Origin: Trebonia sp036276115
GTDB taxonomy: Bacteria; Actinomycetota; Actinomycetes; Streptosporangiales; Streptosporangiaceae
Length of the DNA: 64,000 nucleotides
Direction: 5' to 3'
Assembly: GCA_036276115.1 (NCBI GenBank)
Contig: DATBEM010000223.1
Span: 1-64,000 of the forward strand
The notes below the pieces were generated by a model. The model searched no databases. It was not told where the DNA came from and worked only from the letters and a program-made list of their open reading frames with translations. The translations under genes were made by a program, and so were the position numbers. Positions 8,103 to 15,997 of this stretch are shown one piece after another. The number at the start of each line of letters is the position of its first letter. Positions within the stretch are counted from its first letter, which is position 1.

Positions 8103-10916
8103 ATGGACAGTCCGGCCGGGGAGGCGGGGACGCGCATGCGGTGGCCCGGGGACGCGCTCGGCCTGATCGACGGCGCGATCGCGGCAGCGCGGGGCGGCGA
8201 GCCGACCGTCGTGGCCCTGGAGGGCGAGGCCGGCTACGGCAAGAGCGCCCTGCTGCGTGAGCTCGGCCGGCGGCTGCCCGGGTTCCACGTGCTGCGCGCC
8301 TTCGGCGAGGAAAGCGCCCAGGACGAGCGGCTGCAACTGCTGCGGGAGTGGGACGCGATCACCGATGGCGGCCCCGTCCCCCAGCACGCGCTGCAGGCCG
8401 CCCGGCTGCTCGGCACCGTGGTTGACCGCCTGCAGCTGACCGGGCCGGTCGCGCTGCTGGTCGATGACCTGCAGTGGATCGACCCGGACTCGGTCGCGGC
8501 GCTGGCCGCCCTGGCCCAGCGGACCGCGGGCGACCGGCTGCTCATCGCGACGGCCTACCGCCCGCTCGCCCGCCCGGCCGGGAGCGCGCCGGCCGGGAGC
8601 GCGCCGGCCGGGACCCGGCGGCCGGGGGCACAGCCGTCCGGGGCGCAAGGCTACGGCCCCCGGCCGCACGCGGCCTGGCAGCGCGTCGTGGACAGCGACG
8701 GGCGGGTGGTGCGGCTCGACGGCCTGGACGATGAGGCGGCCGCCGACCTCGTCGCCTCCATCGCCCCTGCGGCCCCGCCTCAGCTGGCGCGGCAGCTGGC
8801 CGCCCACACCGCCGGCAACCCGCTGTACGTGCGGGCGCTGCTGCGGGAGCACCCGGCGGCGGAGCTGTCGGCGCTCGCCGCCCGGGGCGAGCTGCCCGCG
8901 CCGGCCGTGCTCGCCGCGCACACGGCCGCGCGGGTGGCCCGGCTCGACCCTGACGCCGCCCGGCTGCTGCACGCGCTGGCGGTGCTCGGGGACGCCTGGA
9001 GCGAGCCGGGAGTCGCGGCCGCCATCGCGGGGGTGCCCGACGCCGCCGCCGCGATCGCCGTCCTGCGGGCGGAAGGGCTGGTGCGGGCCGACCAGACGAC
9101 GGCCGTCCCCCGGATCCGGATCTACCACGCCGTCGTGCGGGCGGCCGTGTACGAGCAGATCCCCCTCGCGCGGCGCCGGGGCCTGCACGGCGCGGCCGCC
9201 GCCCGGCTGCCCGCGCCGGGCGACCGGCTGCTGCACCGGGTCGCGGCCGCCAGCGCGCCCGACGAGGGCATCGCCGGCGACCTGGAGGCGCACGCCAGCG
9301 AGCTGCACGACCGGCAGCGGTACCGCGAGGCCGCCCGGTTCCTGCGGCTGGCGGCGATGGCCTCCCCCGACCCGGCGCAGGCCCGGCGGCGCGACCTGGA
9401 CGCCGGCTTCGACGCGGTCCTCGCCCACGACCTGGACGAGGTGGCGCCGGTCGCGGCCGACGCCGAGGAAAGCCCGCACCGGCGGGTGGTGGCGGCCCAG
9501 CTGCTCGCCACGACCAAGGAGTGGGTGCGCGGGGCGCGGCTGCTCGCGCCGCTCACCGACGCCGACCTCGCCGCGCTGCCCGCCCGGACCGCCTACCGCG
9601 CCCGGGTGCTGCGCGGCTGGCTGACCGTCGCCACCGGCGGGGACGCGCGGGCGGCGCTGGCGGACCTGGAGGCGGCGCGCTCGTCGGCCGTCCAGGACCC
9701 GGCCCTGCGCGGCGCCTTCACCTTCGCCTACGGGCAGGCGCGGCAGCCGTTCACCGGGGAGGGCGACCTGTGGGGGTTTGAGTCCGAGCGCGGCACCGAC
9801 CGGGCCGCGCTGTCGGGGTCGGCGGACGGGCTGACCCGACTGTCGTGGCGCGGCTCGGTGTACGCCCTGACGGGGATGAGCCGCCAGGCGATTGACGACC
9901 TCTCGCTGGTCGTGGCCCGGATCAGCGACGGCACGATCGGCTTCGGCGACGGGGTCATGCACTCGCTGCTCGGCTTCGCGCAGTGGATCGCGGGCGAATG
10001 GCGGCGCGCGTCCATCAGCATCGGCCTGCCGCTGGCGTCGCCGCTGGGCGGCCCGCACCCGGTCGCCGTCGCCCTGACCCCGCTGGCGGCGGTGGTGGAA
10101 GGCAAGCCGCCCGGCCCGGCGATCGCGGCCAGCCGCGCGGCCCGGCTCGCGGGGCCGGTCCCGGCCGGGCTGTACTGCGCGGACATGGCCGACGTGGCCG
10201 CCCTCGCCTTCGCCGGCACCGACGCCGAGCGCCGGGACTGGCGGGCGCGGCGGATAGCCGACTTCGGCGACCCGCTGGCCCGCACTGATGGCGCGATCCC
10301 GTACCTGTGGCTGGTCGCGACGGGCCTCGGGGCCGCCTGGGCGGGCGAGGCGGGCGTGGTAGACGAGTGCGCCCGGCTGCTGGAGATCAGGGACGGCAGC
10401 CCGTGGCGCGAGCAGGCCACCGCCTGGCTGCGGGCGCTGGCGGCCGGGGCGCGGGGCGAGCCCAGCGCCGGCGCCCTGCTCGCGGTGGGCGAGCTGCCCC
10501 AGATCGCGTCGTTCGAGGCGATCTGGCTGGTGGCGGCCGCTACCGCGGCGGCGGCCGAGCGCCATCCGGACGCGGCCCAGGCGCGCGCCCGGGCCGAGGC
10601 GGCCTTGCGCGCCCTTGGCGCGGGCGCCTACGCGGCGGCCCTGCTGCCGGCCGCGCCAGCCAGCCTGGCGGGGCCAGCCCAGCCGGCCAGCCTGGCGGGG
10701 CCAGCCGGCGCAACGCGGCCAGCCGACCCGCTGGCGCCCCTGTCCGACCGCGAGCGGGAGGTGGTGGCGCTGCTGATGGACGGCCTCAGCTATGCCCAGA
10801 TCGCCCGCGAGCTGTACGTGACCCGCAGCACGGTGGCGTTCCACCTGTCCAACGCCTACGCCAAGACCAGCACCCGCTCGCGCCACGAGCTGGTGCAGCT
10901 CACGCGGGTCCCGTGA
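8103..10916 (+). CDS. LAL-type LuxR-family transcriptional regulator
   Basis: This 937-residue large ATP-binding LuxR regulator has an N-terminal STAND/AAA-16 domain with Walker A GEAGYGKS (about residues 42-49) and Walker B VALLVDDLQWID (about 118-129). A long helical, TPR-like middle follows. The C-terminal LuxR HTH (about 880-935) begins LSDREREVVALL and contains the recognition helix region YVTRSTVAFHLSNAY. Such proteins bind ATP and an inducer and activate adjacent operons. A second in-frame ATG at 8136 is an equally possible start, as neither has a strong ribosome site. Residues near 160 carry a 15-bp-encoded PAGSA repeat. The divergent hydrolase/membrane pair and the downstream SDR are candidate targets. 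Confidence 0.88.
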   Translation: MDSPAGEAGTRMRWPGDALGLIDGAIAAARGGEPTVVALEGEAGYGKSALLRELGRRLPGFHVLRAFGEESAQDERLQLLREWDAITDGGPVPQHALQAARLLGTVVDRLQLTGPVALLVDDLQWIDPDSVAALAALAQRTAGDRLLIATAYRPLARPAGSAPAGSAPAGTRRPGAQPSGAQGYGPRPHAAWQRVVDSDGRVVRLDGLDDEAAADLVASIAPAAPPQLARQLAAHTAGNPLYVRALLREHPAAELSALAARGELPAPAVLAAHTAARVARLDPDAARLLHALAVLGDAWSEPGVAAAIAGVPDAAAAIAVLRAEGLVRADQTTAVPRIRIYHAVVRAAVYEQIPLARRRGLHGAAAARLPAPGDRLLHRVAAASAPDEGIAGDLEAHASELHDRQRYREAARFLRLAAMASPDPAQARRRDLDAGFDAVLAHDLDEVAPVAADAEESPHRRVVAAQLLATTKEWVRGARLLAPLTDADLAALPARTAYRARVLRGWLTVATGGDARAALADLEAARSSAVQDPALRGAFTFAYGQARQPFTGEGDLWGFESERGTDRAALSGSADGLTRLSWRGSVYALTGMSRQAIDDLSLVVARISDGTIGFGDGVMHSLLGFAQWIAGEWRRASISIGLPLASPLGGPHPVAVALTPLAAVVEGKPPGPAIAASRAARLAGPVPAGLYCADMADVAALAFAGTDAERRDWRARRIADFGDPLARTDGAIPYLWLVATGLGAAWAGEAGVVDECARLLEIRDGSPWREQATAWLRALAAGARGEPSAGALLAVGELPQIASFEAIWLVAAATAAAAERHPDAAQARARAEAALRALGAGAYAAALLPAAPASLAGPAQPASLAGPAGATRPADPLAPLSDREREVVALLMDGLSYAQIARELYVTRSTVAFHLSNAYAKTSTRSRHELVQLTRVP

Positions 10917-11011
10917 GGCGCCTCATCGCTCATCCGGGGCCGCCGGCCTGCTGGTTGCGGATGGCTAGGAGCGGGGAGGCTTCCGCACGCGACCATAGGA
11001 GAGGGCCCGTG

Positions 11012-11758
11012 ATGACGATGGCCGGGCAAGAAGCCCCTCGCGGGGGCGAGCTGGCGGGGCAGGTTGTCGTCGTCATCGGCGGCAGCGCCGGCATTGGCCT
11101 GGAGACCGCCCGGCTGGCGCGCGCCCAGGGGGCCGAGGTGATCATCGCGGCCCGCGACCGGGGCAAGCTCGACGCCGCCGCCCGGGAAACCGGGGCCGCG
11201 CGGGCCGCGTCGCTGGACGCGCTCGACCCGGCCGCCGTGCGGGACTTCTTCGCCGGCCTCGGCCCGGTCGACCACGTCCTGGTCACGGCGGGCGGCCCCA
11301 GCTACCGCCCGCTGCTGGAGATGGACGCGAGCGCGGTGAAGGACGGCCTGGCGGGGCACGTGGCGACCGCCCTGGACGTGGCCCAGGGCGCCGTGCCGGT
11401 GATGCGGCCGACGGGCACGCTGCTGTTCATCGGCGGCACCAGCGGGCGGCAGGTCCGTCGCGGCCAGGGGATCTTCTCAGCCGCGACCGCCGCGCTGCCC
11501 CCGTTCGTGGCGTCGCTGGCGGTGGAGACCGCGCCGGTGCGGGCGAACCTCATCGCGTGCGGCTTCGTGGACACGCCCCTGTCGGCGGCGCTGCTCGGTG
11601 ACCAGCTGGAGGCCCGCCGGGCGGAGCTGCGGGCGACGCTGCCGATCGGCCGGGTGGTCACCCCGGCCGACGTCGCCCGGCTCGCGGTCCACGTCATGGC
11701 CAACACCGCCCTGACCGGCGCGACCTTCGACATCGACGGCGGCCAGCAGTTCACGTGA
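11012..11758 (+). CDS. Atypical short-chain dehydrogenase/reductase family protein
   Basis: This 248-residue Rossmann protein has the dinucleotide loop VIGGSAGIG (residues 21-29), and ends ATFDIDGGQQFT like most SDRs. The expected catalytic YxxxK is missing: the region reads GQGIFSAATAAL, although the preceding GGTSG serine region is kept. It may be a non-catalytic or divergent SDR. The ATG at 11012 follows AGGAGAG with eight-base spacing. It lies about 95 bp downstream of the LAL regulator on the same strand. Its 3' end overlaps the convergent toxin gene by eight bases. Confidence 0.8.
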   Translation: MTMAGQEAPRGGELAGQVVVVIGGSAGIGLETARLARAQGAEVIIAARDRGKLDAAARETGAARAASLDALDPAAVRDFFAGLGPVDHVLVTAGGPSYRPLLEMDASAVKDGLAGHVATALDVAQGAVPVMRPTGTLLFIGGTSGRQVRRGQGIFSAATAALPPFVASLAVETAPVRANLIACGFVDTPLSAALLGDQLEARRAELRATLPIGRVVTPADVARLAVHVMANTALTGATFDIDGGQQFT

Positions 11759-12191
11759 GCGGGCCAGCCGGGCCGTGGCCCTGCCCGCCTGCCTGAGCCC
11801 GCCGGCGGAGGGATTCCTTGATCTCGCTGAACCTGGCCACCGCGTCGGGGGTCCACGGCGCCGTTTGCTCGCTGGCGCGCAGGGCGTCGTCGATCTCGCT
11901 GAGCTTGGCGGCCGACACCGCGCCTGCCCGCTCGGTCAGGTCTTCCCGGTTCACGGTGGTCAGCCAGGTGCACGGGGTAAAGCCCGGCCTCGGGATGGCG
12001 AACCGCAGCACGCCGTCGAAGGGCAGCCCTTCCTTCGCCCCGACTGCGACTTCGGTTCCCAGCCCGGAGATGTCGGTATCCGCCGGGGCGACAACCTGCA
12101 TTGCCCGGAACCCGGACGGGTCCTCCCCCGACAGCAGCACGACCGGCCGGCGCTCATCAAACTCGGCCCACCAGACCTCGCCTCGTCGCAT
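11751..12191 (-). CDS. MazF/PemK-family toxin-like endoribonuclease
   Basis: This 146-residue protein begins MRRGEVWWAEFDERRPVVLLS, the hallmark opening of the PemK/MazF fold, and continues with FRAMQVVAPADTDI and GLPFDGVLRF. Family members are sequence-specific mRNA interferases. The ATG at 12191 has AGGAGG five bases upstream. The C-terminal 50 residues extend past the typical MazF length and are helical. No antitoxin-like small gene is visible in the 260 bp upstream, where a MazE or RHH partner would normally sit. It may therefore be an orphan, or a member of the non-toxic PemK-like proteins. Confidence 0.78.
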   Translation of the reverse strand: MRRGEVWWAEFDERRPVVLLSGEDPSGFRAMQVVAPADTDISGLGTEVAVGAKEGLPFDGVLRFAIPRPGFTPCTWLTTVNREDLTERAGAVSAAKLSEIDDALRASEQTAPWTPDAVARFSEIKESLRRRAQAGGQGHGPAGPLT

Positions 12192-12451
12192 GGCGTCCTC
12201 CTGGTTCCTCAGCCGGGACCCCGGGCGTGCCGGTGCCGGAGACGGGGCGGCCACCGCCTGGTCATCGCGGTTCGTGACGACTCGTGATGGTTCCCTGGTG
12301 GCCACTGGCCCCAGCGTAGACCCCGGCCGGCGGCTGGGGACACCTGGCGCGCCGCCACCAGCACCGCGCCCGGACCCGCCACTACCAGCGGCAAAGCAGC
12401 CCGAGAACAGCCCGCATAACGATCTACGGCTGGAGCACCGGGCTGGTTACC

Positions 12452-13558
12452 TCACTGCGTCCAGAGGATGTCGCCTCCTATTTCGCTCGTGTAATTCACC
12501 GCGTACATGCCGCACGTAGACGCGTCGGCTTCGGCGCCGAATTTCGGCGTGTACCTCTTGTACACTCCCGGGCTGGAGAAGTAGAAGACTGCCTCCTGCC
12601 TCCAGGTAAGGTGGGCGTTTCCGAAGAGCATGTAGCAGGTCGCCGCGTTGTATGATTCATAGACTCCGCCGTAGAATGTATCGTACACGGGGGCGCTTAC
12701 GACGGGAATATTAGAGGTGGCGCCAGTATTATTGTCCGTCATGTACACCTCCCAGGTGCAGCCGCCTCCTGAGCCGTTGCACTTGGTCGCCACCACGGAG
12801 GTGTTAATCGTGTCGCCTGCGTTCACCTTCTTGATGGCGGCAGCGACGGCGTTCCCGCCCCACAGGTAGTAGGACCCCATCCACAGGTACAGGCCAGAGT
12901 TGTTCGATGTCTCCACGCCATTCTTGCCGGTGTAGATATCGCCCCAGCCCACGATCGGCTGGACGATCGAGTCGCCGACATTATCCTCGATGCCGTCGAA
13001 CATGAAATTGGCCAGGTCCGTATCTTGCGAGATCGGGCTCGCAGGCGTCGCGAACACCGCGTCAAACCGGGCGAGCGGCCCCGGCGAGGAGTAGTCAGCG
13101 AAGTCGTACTGCCACCCGTTGGTCGATGCGGGAGGGGTCGTGGCGGCCGCCGGAGAGACGGCCGGGGTGGCCGTGGGGGCAGGCTTCGCGCCGGGCGATG
13201 CCGACCGGGGCTTGACCAGCTGCGGGTAGGCACACCGGCTAACGTGCTCCACGGAGCCGTCGGGGAAGAGAATCTCATTGCGGATTCCGTCCACCTCTCC
13301 GCCTTCCGGAACGGAATACGAACACGCCTTGTAAACCAGCCCGCCGGGCGAGGGAGTCCAAAGCCTTGACTTGAGCGCCCTCTGGTAGTAGGCGGCGTTG
13401 GCGAGGAACCCGCTTCCCGTCTTATTGAGGCCCGCAGGCAGGCCGATGCCGGACGAAGGGGTAACGGAAGGGCTGACGCCAGTACCCGTTCCGGCGTGAG
13501 CCGGCCGGCCAGCGAGCACGCCGAGGAGCGCGACGGCAGCGACTGCGGCGAGCAGCAA
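12452..13558 (-). CDS. Secreted protein of unknown family, uncertain 5' end
   Basis: This is an exported protein of about 368 residues with a hydrophobic signal core (LLAAVAAVALLGVLAG, cleavage near AHA), a Pro/Ala/Ser linker around residues 125-150, and a C-terminal beta-rich, Trp/Tyr/Asn-rich domain (FDGIEDNVGDSIVQPIVGWG, GLYLWMGSYYLWGG). The fold recalls neprosin or glutamic-peptidase-like secreted proteins, but I cannot assign it. The only in-frame start is a TTG at 13558 with no ribosome site and no basic n-region. A GTG at 13578 in another frame encodes VKQLRS, exactly the missing basic segment. One inserted base would join them, so a 5' indel is possible. Codon use is less GC-rich than its neighbours (many ATT, TAT and ATA bases), suggesting acquisition. 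Confidence 0.6.
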   Translation of the reverse strand: MLLAAVAAVALLGVLAGRPAHAGTGTGVSPSVTPSSGIGLPAGLNKTGSGFLANAAYYQRALKSRLWTPSPGGLVYKACSYSVPEGGEVDGIRNEILFPDGSVEHVSRCAYPQLVKPRSASPGAKPAPTATPAVSPAAATTPPASTNGWQYDFADYSSPGPLARFDAVFATPASPISQDTDLANFMFDGIEDNVGDSIVQPIVGWGDIYTGKNGVETSNNSGLYLWMGSYYLWGGNAVAAAIKKVNAGDTINTSVVATKCNGSGGGCTWEVYMTDNNTGATSNIPVVSAPVYDTFYGGVYESYNAATCYMLFGNAHLTWRQEAVFYFSSPGVYKRYTPKFGAEADASTCGMYAVNYTSEIGGDILWTQ

Positions 13559-13804
13559 GCGCTGCGAAGCTGTTTCACGAAATGGACTTTAGCAGCGCGA
13601 AAGGTTAAGAAACAGTGATTATCTGCATGGGCACACAGTGATACGTTGTACCGCGAAAGCGAACTAGGGACTGGAGGGGCGTACGCGATGAACTCTCCCG
13701 CGCACGGGAGCGGGCCGGATCGAGGCTGGCGGCAGCAGCCGGGTAAGGCCTTCCCCTGCCCCCGGAAGGCGCAACGTTTCCGGCGCGGCCGGCGTCCTAC
13801 AAGC

Positions 13805-14308
13805 ATGAGGATCAAGCCAGCACTCGCCCCGGGCGCCCTAGCCGCGCTGGTGACGCTCGCCTTGTCGGCGTGCGCCGCCGCTCACGGGCCGGCGTCGACC
13901 TCCAGGACAGCCATGCCGGGCGCTGGCTCGCCGCCGCCGGCCTCGAGGAGCGTCCCGTCTTCGCCGATCGGGAGCGTGACGGTCACCGCAGTGGCCAGCT
14001 CCCACGACCCGGGCAAGGCGGGCCCGCCGGTCACCGTCACCAGTCAGGGCACCATCACTAGCATGATCGCGCTCATTAGCGGCCTGCCGACCTACACGGG
14101 GCCGATATGCGATCCCGTGCCCACCGACGAGGTGCGACTAGCCTTGCGCGACAAGTCCGGTCAGGTCATCGGCAGCGCCGTGGTCCCCCAGACATCCTGC
14201 ACTGCCCAGCTGTCCATGCCCGGCCAAACCCGGCCCAGGCTCGCCGACAACCCCGCCGTCATGGGCGACCTGCTGCACATCGCCGGGATCCACTGGTTCG
14301 GGTACTAA
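13805..14308 (+). CDS. Putative lipoprotein of unknown function
   Basis: The ATG at 13805 starts MRIKPALAPGALAALVTL followed by the lipobox LSAC, so the product should be lipid-anchored at Cys22 or nearby. The mature part has a Ser/Pro-rich linker and then a small beta-rich domain of about 110 residues with two Cys (PICDP and QTSCTA) that could form a disulfide. In-frame starts upstream (from 13646) would add a basic segment before the signal peptide and are not favoured. I recognise no family. It is convergent with the P-loop gene and separated from it by a terminator hairpin. Confidence 0.62.
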   Translation: MRIKPALAPGALAALVTLALSACAAAHGPASTSRTAMPGAGSPPPASRSVPSSPIGSVTVTAVASSHDPGKAGPPVTVTSQGTITSMIALISGLPTYTGPICDPVPTDEVRLALRDKSGQVIGSAVVPQTSCTAQLSMPGQTRPRLADNPAVMGDLLHIAGIHWFGY

Positions 14309-14338
14309 ACCCCTGTCCGGCGGAGCCTCAGCGGCGCG

Positions 14339-14363
14339 CCGGCGGCGCCCTGGGCGCCGCCGG
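14339..14363. terminator. Bidirectional GC hairpin terminator
   Basis: CCGGCGGCGCCC (14339-14350) and GGGCGCCGCCGG (14352-14363) form a perfect stem between two convergent stop codons. It probably serves both the lipoprotein and P-loop genes. Confidence 0.6.
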
Positions 14364-14372
14364 GTCGCGGCC

Positions 14373-14951
14373 TTAGTCGCCGGTGCAGGTGGGCCAGTGG
14401 TCCACTGCCCACTGGGGCCAGCTCGCCCAGCCGGGGGGCGGAGGCGGGATCTCGGCGCCGGCTAGCTCGGCGGCGCCGGGCACCTGGATCTGGCGGGACC
14501 ACGCGTCCACGTCGCCTTCGCTCATGGGGAAGGTGTGGTGCGGTTCCGTCGCCTGGCGGCGGGCGATGCGGGCGAGCTGGACCTCCTTGTCCACTGGCAG
14601 GTAGATCACCTGGCTGTCGGCCCCGGCCGACTGGGCGAGCCAGCGCAGGGCCGCCCGCTCGTCACGGCCCCACAGGCCGTAGTCGAGCACCACGCTGGTC
14701 CCCAGGCGCAGGGCCTGGAGGGCGACCGAGATGAGGCGGCCCTCGACGATCCAGCGCTTGCCGCCGGCCATCGAGTCCCCGAACAGCGGGACCATCCAGT
14801 GATCGGGGGTCAGCCGCAATGCGCGGTGCGCGGCCGCGAGCTCCTTGGCGCGGGTGGTCTTCCCGGCGGCGGGCAGCCCGACCATCAGGAACAAGGTGGC
14901 GGGGCCGGCGGCGGGCGGGCAGGGGAATGGCTCTTCGCTGAAGTCAGACAT
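14373..14951 (-). CDS. P-loop ATPase / kinase-like protein (AAA-33, zeta-toxin-like)
   Basis: This 192-residue protein has Walker A GLPAAGKTTRAKELA near residue 25, a lid-like region with DPW-type content (RLTPDHWMVPLFG), a Walker B-like strand SVVLDYGLWGRDER, and an Arg-rich lid (LARIARRQATEPHH). This is the layout of AAA-33 / zeta-like small-molecule or nucleotide kinases, often annotated as ATP-binding proteins acting on antibiotics or cell-wall precursors. The ATG at 14951 follows CAGGAGAG. It has no antitoxin partner. The substrate is unknown. Confidence 0.78.
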   Translation of the reverse strand: MSDFSEEPFPCPPAAGPATLFLMVGLPAAGKTTRAKELAAAHRALRLTPDHWMVPLFGDSMAGGKRWIVEGRLISVALQALRLGTSVVLDYGLWGRDERAALRWLAQSAGADSQVIYLPVDKEVQLARIARRQATEPHHTFPMSEGDVDAWSRQIQVPGAAELAGAEIPPPPPGWASWPQWAVDHWPTCTGD

Positions 14952-15208
14952 GACTCTCCTGATCAGGCAGGATGACCCCGGCAGCACGCGAGCGCGCGTT
15001 TACCGCCGGGCGAACGCTGATCGGGCGGTCCGTCCTGGCCCGTCCGGGACGGGGCAGGCACTACGGCCGCGATGGCGGCCGCCTCGGCACCGCCGCTAAG
15101 CGGCGGTCCGGGTCGTCATGGCAGCGAAGCAGCACATGGCTTCACCCTAACCGATAGGGAGCGCCGGGACCGTGGCCAGCGTCCGAGCGGGCGAGCCCGC
15201 ATTTTCGC

Positions 15209-15910
15209 CTAGCTACCGCGCGGCTCGCCGGGCGTCCGGCGGCCCCTGCTCCGGTCGCTGCTGGCAGGGGAGGAGTCGCCGGCCGGGGCGAGGGCCGCGT
15301 GGAGGGCGGCGTGGAGGGCACCGTCGAGGGCGCCGAGCGCGGTCGCGACCAGGGCGGGCCGCTGGTCGCGCGGATAGCCGGCCGTGACCCAGGACAGGCA
15401 GGCGGCGTCGAGGAAGCCGATGTAGCCCCGCAGGGCGTGCTCGACCATGTCGCCCGGCGGCAGGTCCAGGACCTGACGCAGCAGGGTGACGTAGCGGGCG
15501 CGGGCTCGGGTGCGCAGCTCGGCCGCCTCGCCGGGAACGCCGTCGCGGTGGTCGCGCAGCGGGGCCGCCCACCCGCGCGGCGCGCTGGCGATGAAGTCCA
15601 GGTACACCTCGATCGACGTGGCCAGGCGGTCGCGGGCGGTCGCGGCCGGCCCGAGCCGGGCGTCGGCCGCGCGCTGGCGCGCCAGGAGGGACTCGATCGC
15701 CTCCCGGACGACCTCCGCGTAGAGGGCGGCCTTGGTCGCGAAGTACTTGTGCACCAGAGCCTGCGACGCGCCCGCCGCGCGGGCGACCGAGGCCAGGCTG
15801 ACCTGCTCGTACGGGGCGCTGGCGAAGGCCTCGCGGGCCGCGTCGAGGATCGCCGCGCGCCGCTGCGGCGGGTCGAGCCGCTGGCGGGGGTGGCGATCGG
15901 CACGGGTCAT
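15209..15910 (-). CDS. TetR-family transcriptional regulator
   Basis: This 233-residue regulator has an N-terminal HTH (residues about 17-63: AAILDAAREAF ... SLASVARAAGASQALVHKYF) and a helical ligand-binding domain ending in a low-complexity tail. It faces a GH13 gene. Two copies of an imperfect palindrome TAGTGA-N7-TCACTA lie in the 87-bp gap, starting about 20 bp from its own start codon. It very likely represses both itself and the glycosidase gene. The inducer is unknown. Confidence 0.88.
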   Translation of the reverse strand: MTRADRHPRQRLDPPQRRAAILDAAREAFASAPYEQVSLASVARAAGASQALVHKYFATKAALYAEVVREAIESLLARQRAADARLGPAATARDRLATSIEVYLDFIASAPRGWAAPLRDHRDGVPGEAAELRTRARARYVTLLRQVLDLPPGDMVEHALRGYIGFLDAACLSWVTAGYPRDQRPALVATALGALDGALHAALHAALAPAGDSSPASSDRSRGRRTPGEPRGS

Positions 15911-15928
15911 GGAGGCACATTACCGCCC

Positions 15929-15972
15929 TTAGTGAGGTATGGTCACTAGCGTTAGTGAGTAATGGTCACTAG
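15929..15972. promoter_or_regulatory. Tandem TetR operators
   Basis: TTAGTGAGGTATGGTCACTAG (15929-15949) is repeated with three changes at 15952-15972, a 23-bp period. Each unit has inverted arms TAGTGA and TCACTA seven bases apart. The second copy covers an ATG at 15962 that could otherwise be read as the glycosidase start. Two palindromes about two helical turns apart fit cooperative binding of two TetR dimers. Confidence 0.75.
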
Positions 15973-15997
15973 AAGCTTGCCGTCGCGAGGAGGACCG

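Noticed and set aside
8016..10886. 956-codon minus-strand frame opposite the LAL regulator
   Set aside because: Arg/Gly/Pro-rich with no domain, and its strand partner has intact ATPase and HTH motifs.
13646..13804. Upstream start for the lipoprotein gene
   Set aside because: It would place a basic, non-hydrophobic leader before a complete lipoprotein signal peptide.
14952..15208. Small plus-strand ORF of about 60 codons between the P-loop and TetR genes
   Set aside because: Arg/Gly-rich, no ribosome site and no recognisable motif.
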